From positions 3,782,001 through 3,846,000 of the forward strand of contig NZ_LT906483.1 of NCBI RefSeq assembly GCF_900187065.1: a stretch of 64,000 nt of DNA, in the 5' to 3' direction. Positions 45,881 through 53,859 of the stretch are shown here, piece by piece. The stretch's first letter is position 1; every line of letters starts with the position of its first letter. The stretch is from Mycolicibacterium thermoresistibile (GTDB lineage: Bacteria; Actinomycetota; Actinomycetes; Mycobacteriales; Mycobacteriaceae). A program made the position numbers and the translations under genes. Under the pieces are notes generated by a model. That model saw nothing but the letters and a program-made list of their open reading frames with translations, was not told the DNA's origin and searched no databases.

Positions 45881-46729
45881 TCACACGGTCTGCAGCCGCA
45901 GCGCCGCCGCGGTCGCCGGGCCGACGATGCCGTCCACCTTCAGACCGCGGGTCTTGCGCTGAAACCGCCGGACCGCCTCCTCGGTGCGCGGCCCGAAGAT
46001 GCCGTCGACGGCCAGATCCCCGGCGATGTCGGGGTGGTCGGACCGGAGCCGGCGCTGCACCTCGGCGACCAGTGGGCCTTGCGAACCGCGGAACAACAGG
46101 ATGTGGGCGTACTGACCGACCGGCACCGGAGGTCTCGGGGTCCGAACCCGGCTGTCGAGGTCGCCGATGCGGGTCTGGATGTCGGCGCGCAACAGATCCA
46201 TGTCGATCGCGCCGGGATCCCATTTGCCCTGGGCACGGCCGGCGTACTCCTTGTGGCCGATGGTACGGTCGGCCGGCTGTCCCAGCCGCCGGTTGATCGC
46301 GGCGCAACTGGCCACCAGCGCGTCGTACTGGGCGTCGGGCCAGTTCGTGCGGTGCGGCGCGGTGGGGCTGGTTCCACTGTTGGCGCATTCGATTCCGATC
46401 ATGTGCCAGTTGGCCATATTCGTCGGCAGCCACGGGTATTGGCCGACGCCGGCATGCCAGGCGACGCCGGCCGCCACCACCGTCACCGTCCCGTCCCGGG
46501 CGATGTGCAGTTGGGACAGCGGACCGGGCAGATCGGGCCGGCCGTGGGCGATGGAGGCAGCCGTCGCATGATCGGAGCCGGTGTGGTGCACCATGACGCC
46601 GCGGATATCGCGGAAGTCGCCGTGCCCCCGGTTGCGCCAGCCCGGGAACTCGACCGCGTCGAGACCCTCGGCTACCAGCACGTCGGCGAGCCATACCGGG
46701 TCTCCGGTCCAGGTCCTGACCGCGGGCAC
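45881..46729 (-). CDS. Endolysin-like N-acetylmuramoyl-L-alanine amidase with peptidoglycan-binding domain
   Basis: 282 residues. Amidase_2 domain at about 38-190 with VMVHHTGSDH (H48/H49), HIARDGTV and the C-terminal ligand region GHKEYAGRAQGKWDPGAID. Then a PG_binding_1 domain (about 215-280: LFRGSQGPLVAEVQRRL ... VDGIVGPATAAALR). This is the architecture of a mycobacteriophage LysA without the N-terminal peptidase. No signal peptide. GTG at 46729 has an AGAGGA site; the frame is open further up into the LysB-like gene. Lies 38 bp after that gene on the same strand. Confidence 0.85.
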   Translation of the reverse strand: MPAVRTWTGDPVWLADVLVAEGLDAVEFPGWRNRGHGDFRDIRGVMVHHTGSDHATAASIAHGRPDLPGPLSQLHIARDGTVTVVAAGVAWHAGVGQYPWLPTNMANWHMIGIECANSGTSPTAPHRTNWPDAQYDALVASCAAINRRLGQPADRTIGHKEYAGRAQGKWDPGAIDMDLLRADIQTRIGDLDSRVRTPRPPVPVGQYAHILLFRGSQGPLVAEVQRRLRSDHPDIAGDLAVDGIFGPRTEEAVRRFQRKTRGLKVDGIVGPATAAALRLQTV

Positions 46730-46767
46730 GAACGGAATCCTCTCGAATCGGTTTGCGTGGCTTCCGG

Positions 46768-47625
46768 TCAGACGTCGTTGGTGGTGGGTAGCCGCGGGCC
46801 CCAGAAGTTGAGGTGGTTCGCCGAGTGCCGCAGCGCCGTCCAACCCGGGATGATGTCCCACACACCATACTTGTCGTGCGGGAAGTCACGCAGAAACGTG
46901 CCGAGGTCGAATCCGGTCTTGACCGCGCGGTAGATGCTGACCGGTCCGAGTTCACCGGTTTCCAGCCACCCCACGAGGTTTTCGGCGATCTGGCTGATCA
47001 TGGTGAAAGGGTCGACCAGGGACAGCGGCGTGACGAGGTCGTAGCCCTGCTTCAGGTAGGTGCCGCGGATGTCGGCGTTGCCGTAGATGTCGCCGGGCAG
47101 GCAGTAGTCGAACCAGTCGATGGTGCCGGTGATGGTCTGATTGTCACCCGAAATGCCCTCGTAGGCCAACTGATTGCCGAGGTGGAAGGTGCGGCCGCGG
47201 CACCGGTGCGGTGACGCGATGCTGTGCACCCACAGGCAGTCCCGTTGCCGGGAGGTCAGTGATCCGGAGACCAGTTCGCGTCCGACCAGGGAGACCACCG
47301 CGGCGCCCTGGCTGTAGCCGAGCAGGCCGAAGGTGCCCCGGTGTGCAGCGATCAGGCGTTTCAGTTCGGCGATGCCCATGTCCCGCGAGACCAGATAGGA
47401 CGGGTTTCCGAGGGCTTCCAGCAGGCTCTGGCCGCCGCCCGGGACGGGGCCGAAACTGGCCGGATAGTTGACGTAGACGACGTCGAACACCCGTCGGTCG
47501 AGCAGATCGGTGACACCTTTGAGCATGCCGATCTCGGCGGTGGGGGTCATGGCGCCCGGCATGCGGTCGGCGGCGGCCACCGCCTCCCAGGTGCCCGGCA
47601 CACAGAACAGGGTGTGTCTGGCCAT
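46768..47625 (-). CDS. LysB-like mycolyl-arabinogalactan esterase / PE-PPE-type serine hydrolase
   Basis: 285-residue cutinase-like alpha/beta hydrolase. Nucleophile S105 in LGYSQGAAV; likely D179 in YCLPGDIYGN and H250 in DFPHDKYGVW complete the triad. The layout and the adjoining amidase resemble mycobacteriophage Lysin B, which cuts mycolates from arabinogalactan during lysis. No signal peptide is visible. ATG at 47625 with no clear Shine-Dalgarno. No holin, integrase or structural phage gene is nearby. Confidence 0.8.
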   Translation of the reverse strand: MARHTLFCVPGTWEAVAAADRMPGAMTPTAEIGMLKGVTDLLDRRVFDVVYVNYPASFGPVPGGGQSLLEALGNPSYLVSRDMGIAELKRLIAAHRGTFGLLGYSQGAAVVSLVGRELVSGSLTSRQRDCLWVHSIASPHRCRGRTFHLGNQLAYEGISGDNQTITGTIDWFDYCLPGDIYGNADIRGTYLKQGYDLVTPLSLVDPFTMISQIAENLVGWLETGELGPVSIYRAVKTGFDLGTFLRDFPHDKYGVWDIIPGWTALRHSANHLNFWGPRLPTTNDV

Positions 47626-47798
47626 GGGCCCGAGTATCCGCCCCGGGGCAGCGCTCGCGAGGGTGCGTTTTCGCTTCTACAGCAGATCGTTACGTGCGCG
47701 GGCCGCCGTTTCCGCGTATTCGGCGATGCGAATGCTCAGATCGCGCGGGAGCAGCGAGGCCTTTCCGGAACCGCCCGCTGTGTCTACCACGGATTTCT

Positions 47799-47825
47799 AG
47801 TCACACGAGTCACAATAGTCACATG
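47799..47825 (+). promoter_or_regulatory. Three 9-bp GTCACA repeats ending on a start codon
   Basis: AGTCACACG, AGTCACAAT and AGTCACATG follow each other without gap; the last contains the ATG of the next gene. Repeated GTCACA half-sites are typical of OmpR-family regulators such as MtrA. A site overlapping the start would suit repression. Confidence 0.5.
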
Positions 47826-48488
47826 AATGTTGGTGCTGATGGCTGCCGGGCGGACGACGAGGCCCGCTCCGAGCCGACTCCCGCGCCCGAGCCGGCCGGG
47901 CCGGTGGAACCGCCGCGACAGCCCAGGCACAGAGCGGCGCTGGGGCAGGTGTCGACGGTGGCCGCGAAACTGGGCGCGCTCGCGCGGCAGGCCTGCGACC
48001 GGGTCGCCGCGGCCTCGCCGATGACGATCCTGGTGCTGCTGCTCGGCGTGCTCACCGCGCTGAGCATGGTCGCCGCGTTGTCGTCGGAGAGCTCACTCGG
48101 TGTGACGAGCACGGTGCTGTTCGTGCCCGCGCTGTCGGCCGCGCTCGGGGCGCTGGCCATGCGTCACGTGCTGATCCGGGCCGACGGCCCGACGGCGCGC
48201 GAGGACGCCCGGGACGACACGACGGAGATGCGTCAGCTCCAGCGGACGCTCGATTACGTCGACGCCAAACTCGACGCCGCGCTCACCCAGTTCGGCACCG
48301 ACCGGCACAACCATGCCGTCGTAGCGATGTTCCAGGCCAAAGCGGCCACCGAGCTGTACCGGGAGTCGACCGGTTCGCTTCAGCATGACGCACCCGAAAC
48401 GCGTTATGCCCTCGCCGATTTCCTGACACCGGCGGCGCTGCAGGCCGCGGGCCGCCTGGAGCGTCCGGCGGGTCTGTCCCTGATCTAG
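47823..48488 (+). CDS. Two-helix membrane protein, function unknown
   Basis: 221 residues. Pro/Arg-rich cytosolic N-terminus (1-60), two membrane helices (about 67-86 and 94-115), then a C-terminal soluble domain with possible coiled coil EMRQLQRTLDYVDAKLDAAL. ATG at 47823 has no Shine-Dalgarno and sits in a 9-bp GTCACA repeat array. Divergent from the LysB-like gene (197 bp between starts). I do not recognise the family. Confidence 0.7.
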   Translation: MNVGADGCRADDEARSEPTPAPEPAGPVEPPRQPRHRAALGQVSTVAAKLGALARQACDRVAAASPMTILVLLLGVLTALSMVAALSSESSLGVTSTVLFVPALSAALGALAMRHVLIRADGPTAREDARDDTTEMRQLQRTLDYVDAKLDAALTQFGTDRHNHAVVAMFQAKAATELYRESTGSLQHDAPETRYALADFLTPAALQAAGRLERPAGLSLI

Positions 48489-48589
48489 CGGGGCCCGGAA
48501 CTCACGACCGACCCCAACGTGTGAGTGACTCCCGGCGTTGATCCGGGCGGCTGTGCGCGGAACAGGTGCCGGCTGCTACCTTTGCCAGC

Positions 48590-48886
48590 ATGAGGAAATT
48601 GCCGGTGTTGACAATTTTGTTCGCAGCGAGCATGGTCCTTAGCCCGGTCGCGAACGCCGTTGCCGGGGATACAGCCCGGATCGGACCGGGTGCGCCGCTC
48701 GAGCTGAGCCGCGACTGTCACCCGAGTTACGAGGGTGTCTGCGTTCCGGTTGCCAGCGACGTCGATTGCGCCGGCGGCAACGGCAACGGTCCGGAGTATG
48801 TGTCCGGCCCCGTGTACGTGGTCGGCGAGGGTGTCTACGAGCTCGACCGCGACGGTGACGGCGTCGCGTGCGAGCCGAAGGGATAG
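48590..48886 (+). CDS. Secreted Excalibur-domain protein
   Basis: 98 residues. Signal peptide (about 1-25), then a mature domain with four cysteines (C43, C51, C60, C94) ending in the Excalibur calcium-binding loop LDRDGDGVACE (85-95). Such domains bind calcium outside the cell and are often attached to nucleases; here the domain stands almost alone. ATG at 48590. Convergent with the acetamidase-family gene, 11 bp between stops. Confidence 0.85.
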   Translation: MRKLPVLTILFAASMVLSPVANAVAGDTARIGPGAPLELSRDCHPSYEGVCVPVASDVDCAGGNGNGPEYVSGPVYVVGEGVYELDRDGDGVACEPKG

Positions 48887-48897
48887 TCGCCGCCCCC

Positions 48898-50280
48898 TCA
48901 GGCCGCGAAGTGCGACTTGAAGATCTGACCGTGCACGCCGACGGTGCGGTCGACCACCTGGGAGATCGCGAAGTGCGATGCTGCCGACAGGTACGCGTAG
49001 GCGGTGGCGCGGTCCATGCCCCGGTCGTTCTCCAGGAAGTCCAATGCGTTGGCGACTGCTCGGCGCATCGCGACGTCGAGGTCGGTGCCCTGCCCTCCGA
49101 CGGAACCGTCGGGGTCTGACAGGCCGATCGGCACCCAGGCATCGCCGGTTTCGGCGAACGGGTAGTGGTAGGCGACGGACGGGGCGTCGCCGGATCCCGG
49201 TTTGCACACTGTCAGCCGGTAGGTGCCGCGCAGGGATCCCTCCATCGCGGTGAGCGCGACTTCGCCGTCGCCCATCGCCATGTGCGGGTCGCCGACGTAG
49301 AACAGGGCACCCTCGGCGAACACCGGGAGGTAGAGCGTCGAGCCCTCGCCCAGCAGTCGGATGTCGATGTTCCCACCGGCGATCGTCGGCGGGACCGAGT
49401 TCGCCGTGGGCGCCGTCGGGTCACGGTCCTGGGCGAAGGCCACGCCCATGATGCCCATGAACGGTGCGAGCGGAAAGCGCACGCGCGCATCGCCGTACGA
49501 CATGACGCCGTGGCCGTCCTCGACGGCGGTGAAGGTGGAGAGGTTGCCGTACCGGGTCGGGTCCGGGTTCGACCGCCCGTCGGTGACGGCGGGTGGCATC
49601 ACCTCGTCGAGGGTGATGCCCGCGGGCGGGGTGCCGTCGGCGGTGAGCGCGAGCGCACCCTTGCCGTGCCGGCTGGACACCACACCGTAGGGCACGCGAG
49701 GTGTCGCCTCCAGCGTCTCGATCTTGAGGACATCGCCGGGTTCGGCCCCTTCGATGAAGATCGGACCGGTCACCACGTGCGGGCCGTCCTTGTCGAAATC
49801 GCGTGGTGTGCGGTCGTATTCGGCGGCAACGGCGATGACGTCCTCCAGCACGTCGTTCTCGTCGACACCCTCGGCCCCGAAGTACTCGACGGGGTTGCGG
49901 CCCTGGTCTTCGAGGATGCCTTCGTGCGAGACGGTGTCGATGGTGACCGTCTGGCCGGAGCGCATCTGCATGACCGGGGTGGCGTGCACCGTCGGTACGT
50001 AACCCCACAAGACCTGGTCGGGCACCGACTGCAGGTAGTGGTCGCCGGTGATCTCGCCCTGGCCCGGCTGCAGGATCTCGAAGTCCGTCGACGCGCCGGT
50101 GGCCCGGACAGTGCTCCTGCTCGAACAGGCGCCGAGGGTGGTGGCGATGCCTGCGCCGGCGCTCAACGCGGCGACGGCACGAACGAAGTCACGACGACCG
50201 ATTCCCTTGCTGATCGTTTCGGCGGCAGAGCGTGCAAACATTTCATCCACCGGCCGCAAGCTACCGACGTTCTGTTGCAT
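48898..50280 (-). CDS. Acetamidase/formamidase family protein, Tat-exported lipoprotein
   Basis: 460 residues. Twin-arginine signal GRRDFVRA (R29, R30) and a lipobox LGAC (C52) predict a Tat-exported lipoprotein, unusual for this mostly cytosolic amidase family. The FmdA/AmdA fold is marked by PVEYFGAEGVD, GPIFIEGAEPGDVLKIE, GNIDIRLLGEGSTLYLPV and GDPHMAMGDGEVALTAMEG. It would hydrolyse small amides outside the membrane. The ATG at 50280 gives a full Tat N-region; GTG 50250 and ATG 50241 are alternatives and none has a strong ribosome site. Confidence 0.82.
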   Translation of the reverse strand: MQQNVGSLRPVDEMFARSAAETISKGIGRRDFVRAVAALSAGAGIATTLGACSSRSTVRATGASTDFEILQPGQGEITGDHYLQSVPDQVLWGYVPTVHATPVMQMRSGQTVTIDTVSHEGILEDQGRNPVEYFGAEGVDENDVLEDVIAVAAEYDRTPRDFDKDGPHVVTGPIFIEGAEPGDVLKIETLEATPRVPYGVVSSRHGKGALALTADGTPPAGITLDEVMPPAVTDGRSNPDPTRYGNLSTFTAVEDGHGVMSYGDARVRFPLAPFMGIMGVAFAQDRDPTAPTANSVPPTIAGGNIDIRLLGEGSTLYLPVFAEGALFYVGDPHMAMGDGEVALTAMEGSLRGTYRLTVCKPGSGDAPSVAYHYPFAETGDAWVPIGLSDPDGSVGGQGTDLDVAMRRAVANALDFLENDRGMDRATAYAYLSAASHFAISQVVDRTVGVHGQIFKSHFAA

Positions 50281-50353
50281 CCGTGTTGCCGTGGGGTTTA
50301 CGACGTTTACGGCTCACCCGTCGGCGTTCGCGGGTGGCCTGCGGCCATGACGG

Positions 50354-50427
50354 TGCCCCCAGTGGGACTCGAACCCACACTGGACGGATTTTAAGTCCGC
50401 TGCCTCTGCCAATTGGGCTATGGGGGC
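50354..50427 (-). tRNA. tRNA-Leu (anticodon UAA) with a short variable arm
   Basis: 74 nt. Acceptor stem GCCCCCA/TGGGGGC plus discriminator A; D arm with AATTGGC loop; anticodon stem GCGGA/TCCGT around CTTAAAA (anticodon TAA, reading UUA); T arm GTGGG-TTCGAGT-CCCAC. The variable loop is only five nucleotides (CCAGT), whereas bacterial leucine tRNAs are normally class II with a long arm. The 3' CCA is not fully encoded. Confidence 0.88.
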
Positions 50428-50734
50428 GTGGCAGTACGAGAGCCTAGCGGGGCGCTGACACACGTCACGACACCCACCTGCGACCGAGCCGGCCGCGCGT
50501 CGAGTGGGCGGTCAGCACGTCGAGTGTGCCAACCCGGTATCGATAGTGCACCAGCGGCGGTCAATGTGAGCTAGCTGCGGGAAAACGGCCGAATTCCGAC
50601 AGTGGACGCACGTTGACCTCGGTGAGCGCACACCCGCCGCGGCCCAAGCACACTCGCCACGATCCACGCACGCTCGCCACTGCCAGTGCACACCCACCAC
50701 CGCCCACGAGCAGTCAACACCCGACGAGCCAGGG
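50428..50734. other. Gene-free region downstream of a hydrolase gene, filled by the phased-box element
   Basis: No credible coding. Apart from a short tRNA-upstream promoter stretch (about 50428-50495) it is occupied by phased-box element 2, described separately. Confidence 0.7.
50500..50700. repeat. Phased-box element 2
   Basis: Left boxes at 50500 (TCGAGTGGGC), 50520 (TCGAGTGTGC) and 50540 (TCGATAGTGC), with a degenerate one near 50560. Core with GGGAAAACGGCCGAATTCC. Inverted boxes at 50608 (GCACGTTGAC), 50628 (GCACACCCGC), 50648 (GCACACTCGC), 50668 (GCACGCTCGC) and 50688 (GCACACCCAC), all exactly 20 bp apart. Same design as the elements at 21.7-22.3 kb and 61.0-61.2 kb. Confidence 0.82.
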
Positions 50735-51595
50735 CTATGCCGTCTCCTCGGCCAGCGCCACCAGCCGCGCCCGCACCAGGTCCGGCCGCTCGTCGACGAT
50801 GAAGTGCGAACAGTCGACGGTCTCGAGCGTGTAGTCGTCGGCCAGGGCGGTCTCCGGCGCGGCCAAAGACGGGTGGATCGCCAGGTCGCGGGTTCCGAAC
50901 AGCGCCCGGATCGGCACCGTAGCTCGTCGCTTCTCGGGATTCCTTGCCGCGGCGGGCATTTCCCGCACCAGGAACGTCCGGTAGGTGTCGCGGCCGGCCC
51001 GCGCGCACACCGGGTCACGGAACCTGTCGGCGTACACCTTCGCCGTCTCGGCATCCAGTGCCGAGCCTTTTCCGAACACCACCCGTTCCAGCACCCGGGT
51101 GCGCTGCTGCAGCGGAACCCCGAAGGCAGCCATCGGCGGCTGGTAGGAGAACCGCCAGATGTGCTTCAACACAGTGCCGGTCGACACCCACGGGTGGGCG
51201 ATGTTGAGCGGTATGTACCCGTCGAACCGCTCCGGCGCCCGCAGGATCATCAGGAACCCGATGTAGCCGCCCCAGTCGTGGCCGATCAGCAGCGTCCGGC
51301 CCAGGCCGAGCTCGTCCATCAGCGCCAGCAGATCACTGGCGACGTCCTCCTTGGCCCACCGGTGCGGCGCCGGCCCGGACCAGCCGTAGCCGGGCAGATC
51401 CGGGGCGATGATGCGCAGCCCCGCAGGCGGATCGGCGAGCAGGTCCCGGTAAGCCCAATGGTGCTGCGGCCAACCGTGCAACGCCAGCACCGGCCGTCCG
51501 TCGGCCGGACCGGACTCGGTCACGTGGAAGCGCACCCCGCGGGCCTCGACGAAGGAACGGCGCACACCCGCAATCGGCGGTGGTTGGACAGTCAT
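50735..51595 (-). CDS. Alpha/beta hydrolase, epoxide hydrolase/haloalkane dehalogenase-like
   Basis: 286 residues. HGWP oxyanion motif (40-43) and nucleophile D107 in LLIGHDWGG identify the Asp-nucleophile branch of the fold; H267 region CSHFIVDERPDLV supplies the histidine, and an acid is expected in FGTRDLAI. These features favour an epoxide hydrolase or related enzyme, but the substrate is open. ATG at 51595; divergent from the CoA synthetase gene 58 bp away. Confidence 0.88.
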   Translation of the reverse strand: MTVQPPPIAGVRRSFVEARGVRFHVTESGPADGRPVLALHGWPQHHWAYRDLLADPPAGLRIIAPDLPGYGWSGPAPHRWAKEDVASDLLALMDELGLGRTLLIGHDWGGYIGFLMILRAPERFDGYIPLNIAHPWVSTGTVLKHIWRFSYQPPMAAFGVPLQQRTRVLERVVFGKGSALDAETAKVYADRFRDPVCARAGRDTYRTFLVREMPAAARNPEKRRATVPIRALFGTRDLAIHPSLAAPETALADDYTLETVDCSHFIVDERPDLVRARLVALAEETA

Positions 51596-51653
51596 AACAG
51601 GTCACTATAGGAACGGGCGCCGCGAGCAGGGCCCGGCGCGCTACCGTTCCTGC

Positions 51654-53525
51654 ATGGGTGGATACCGCGAGCTGTACCAGAACAGCATCACCGACCCGGC
51701 GGCCTTCTGGGCCGACGCCGCCAAGGCCGTCACCTGGACCCGCGAACCGCAGCGGATCCTCGACGACTCCAACCCGCCGTTCTACCGCTGGTTCCCCGAC
51801 GGGGAGCTCAACACCTGCGCCAACGCGCTGGACCGCCACGTCGCCGACGGGCGCGGGGATCAGCCGGCGCTGATCTACGACTCCCCCGTCACCGGCACCA
51901 AGCGCACCTACAGCTACGCCGAACTGCTCGACCAGACCGCCCGGTTCGCCGGTGCGCTGCGCGGCCTCGGCGTCGACAAGGGTGACCGGGTCATCATCTA
52001 CATGCCGATGGTCCCCGAGGCCGTGGTGGCGATGCTGGCCTGCGCCCGGCTCGGCGCGATCCACTCGGTGGTGTTCGGCGGGTTCGCCGCCCACGAACTG
52101 GCCGCCCGCATCGAGGACGCCCAACCCACGGTCGTCGTCACCGCATCCTGCGGGATCGAACCGTCGCGGGTGGTGCCGTACAAACCCATGCTCGACGCCG
52201 CCCTGCAGACCATCGCGAACCCGCCCACCCGCTGCGTCATCCTGCAGCGCGACCAGTGCCGCTGCGACCTCACCCCGGGCCGCGACGTGGACTGGGCCGA
52301 GCTGATGGCCGACGCGCAACCGGTCGACCCGGTGCCCGTCGCCGCCACCGATCCGCTCTACGTGCTCTACACCTCGGGCACCACCGGCACCCCCAAAGGC
52401 GTGGTCCGCGACAACGGCGGGCATGCGGTCGCGCTGCTGTGGAGCATGCGCAACATCTACGACATCAACCCCGGCGAGGTGTTCTGGGCGGCCTCCGACG
52501 TCGGCTGGGTGGTCGGCCACTCCTACATCGTGTACGCACCGCTGCTGCTCGGCGCCACCACCGTGCTCTACGAGGGCAAACCGGTCGGCACCCCCGATCC
52601 GGGCGCGTTCTGGCGGGTGGCCGCCGAGTACGGCGTCAAGGCGCTGTTCACCGCGCCGACGGCGATCCGCGCCATCCGCAAACAAGACCCCGACGGCGCC
52701 CACATCGGCCGCTACGACCTGTCCGGGCTGCGTTATCTGTTCCAGGCCGGAGAACGGCTCGACCCCGATACCTACGAATGGGCGTCGGCCAAGCTGGGCA
52801 TCCCCGTCGTCGACCACTGGTGGCAGACCGAGACCGGCTGGGCGATCGCCGCCAATCCGATGGGCGTCGAACCGTTCCCGATCAAACCGGGCTCCCCCAC
52901 CCTGCCGATGCCCGGCTACGACGTGCGCATCCTCGACGCCGAGGGCGCACCGTGCGGCCCCGGCACCGAGGGGGCGATCTGCATCAAGCTGCCGATGCCG
53001 CCGGGCACCCTGCAGACGCTGTGGAACAACGACGCCCGCTATCAGGCCGGCTACCTCGTCGAATATCCCGGCTACTACCTCACCGGCGACGGCGGACACA
53101 TCGACGACGACGGCTACCTGTTCGTGATGGGCCGCATCGACGATGTGATCAACGTTGCTGGACACCGGCTTTCGACCGGGGCGATCGAGGCGGTGCTGGC
53201 CGCGCACCCGGCCGTGGCCGAGGCCGCGGTGATCGGCGTCGACGACGAGATCCGCGGTCAGGTGCCCCGCGGTTTCGTCGTACTCAAGGACGGCGCCTCC
53301 GCCGACGGACTTGCCGACGAACTCATCACCGCGGTGCGCGACGACATCGGTGCGGTGGCCAACTTCAAACTCGTCGACGTGGTGCCGGCACTGCCGAAAA
53401 CCCGCTCCGGCAAGGTGCTTCGCAAGACCATGCGGGCCATCGCCGCGGGCCGGGACGAACCGCTGCCGTCGACGATCGAAGACCCCACGGTGATCGACGC
53501 GCTCAAACCCATCCTGCGCAAGTAG
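51654..53525 (+). CDS. Acetyl-/propionyl-CoA synthetase (PrpE/ACSS3-like)
   Basis: 623 residues, AMP-forming. ATP motif YTSGTTGTPKG (about 239-249), DVGWVVGHSYIVYAPLL acyl-pocket region, WWQTETGW, the YLTGDGGHIDDDGY hinge and a C-terminal acetylatable lysine in KTRSGKVLRKT. Length and the acyl-pocket pattern fit propionyl-CoA synthetase (PrpE) more than classical Acs, but a precise chain length is not certain. ATG at 51654. Confidence 0.9.
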   Translation: MGGYRELYQNSITDPAAFWADAAKAVTWTREPQRILDDSNPPFYRWFPDGELNTCANALDRHVADGRGDQPALIYDSPVTGTKRTYSYAELLDQTARFAGALRGLGVDKGDRVIIYMPMVPEAVVAMLACARLGAIHSVVFGGFAAHELAARIEDAQPTVVVTASCGIEPSRVVPYKPMLDAALQTIANPPTRCVILQRDQCRCDLTPGRDVDWAELMADAQPVDPVPVAATDPLYVLYTSGTTGTPKGVVRDNGGHAVALLWSMRNIYDINPGEVFWAASDVGWVVGHSYIVYAPLLLGATTVLYEGKPVGTPDPGAFWRVAAEYGVKALFTAPTAIRAIRKQDPDGAHIGRYDLSGLRYLFQAGERLDPDTYEWASAKLGIPVVDHWWQTETGWAIAANPMGVEPFPIKPGSPTLPMPGYDVRILDAEGAPCGPGTEGAICIKLPMPPGTLQTLWNNDARYQAGYLVEYPGYYLTGDGGHIDDDGYLFVMGRIDDVINVAGHRLSTGAIEAVLAAHPAVAEAAVIGVDDEIRGQVPRGFVVLKDGASADGLADELITAVRDDIGAVANFKLVDVVPALPKTRSGKVLRKTMRAIAAGRDEPLPSTIEDPTVIDALKPILRK

Positions 53526-53590
53526 CCCCACGGCACGCCGATCGGCCTATGTTGATAGCCGAATTCGTTGCCGAGTCAAGGAGTGATCGG

Positions 53591-53695
53591 ATGCGGAACT
53601 CACCGCTGCGGACCGGAACCTGCGCCTGCCGGTGCAACGTCTGCGACAAGGGGCACCACTGCAAGAACATCGGCAGCGGCTGCCGCGTCAAGTAG
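53591..53695 (+). CDS. 34-residue cysteine-rich protein, metallothionein-like
   Basis: Below the length usually called as a gene. It encodes 34 residues with six cysteines and a His pair: CACRC (C11, C13, C15), C18, H22-H23-C24 and C31; about one residue in four could bind metal. ATG at 53591 is preceded by AAGGAGTGATCGG, a strong ribosome site, and a TATGTT-like -10 lies about 40 bp upstream. It does not resemble MymT in spacing. Likely binds Cu, Zn or an Fe-S-type centre. The CxCxC-xx-C cluster and ribosome site make chance unlikely. Confidence 0.65.
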   Translation: MRNSPLRTGTCACRCNVCDKGHHCKNIGSGCRVK

Positions 53696-53859
53696 CGGTC
53701 CTGGGGGGCTCGCCCGGGCAGGTGATCCGGCCGGCGCGCGGCGCCCCGAAACAGCTCCGACTCGCGTCCCGCTGACGCTCGGGTTAACCGACGGACCTGC
53801 CGGGTACATCTTCTGCTACCTACCGACCCGTCGGCGAGCACGAATCAGGAGGCGGGGCG

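Noticed and set aside
45881..47625. An intact prophage
   Set aside because: No integrase, capsid, tail, terminase or holin gene within reach and no attachment repeats seen; only the two lysis-type enzymes are present.
50500..50700. CRISPR array reading of the phased repeats
   Set aside because: Repeat boxes are only 10 bp and degenerate, spacers are 10 bp, orientation flips in the middle, and there are no cas genes.
51333..53531. A 732-codon open frame on the minus strand
   Set aside because: Antisense shadow of the CoA synthetase gene and out of frame with the hydrolase; the sense-strand proteins carry clear motifs.
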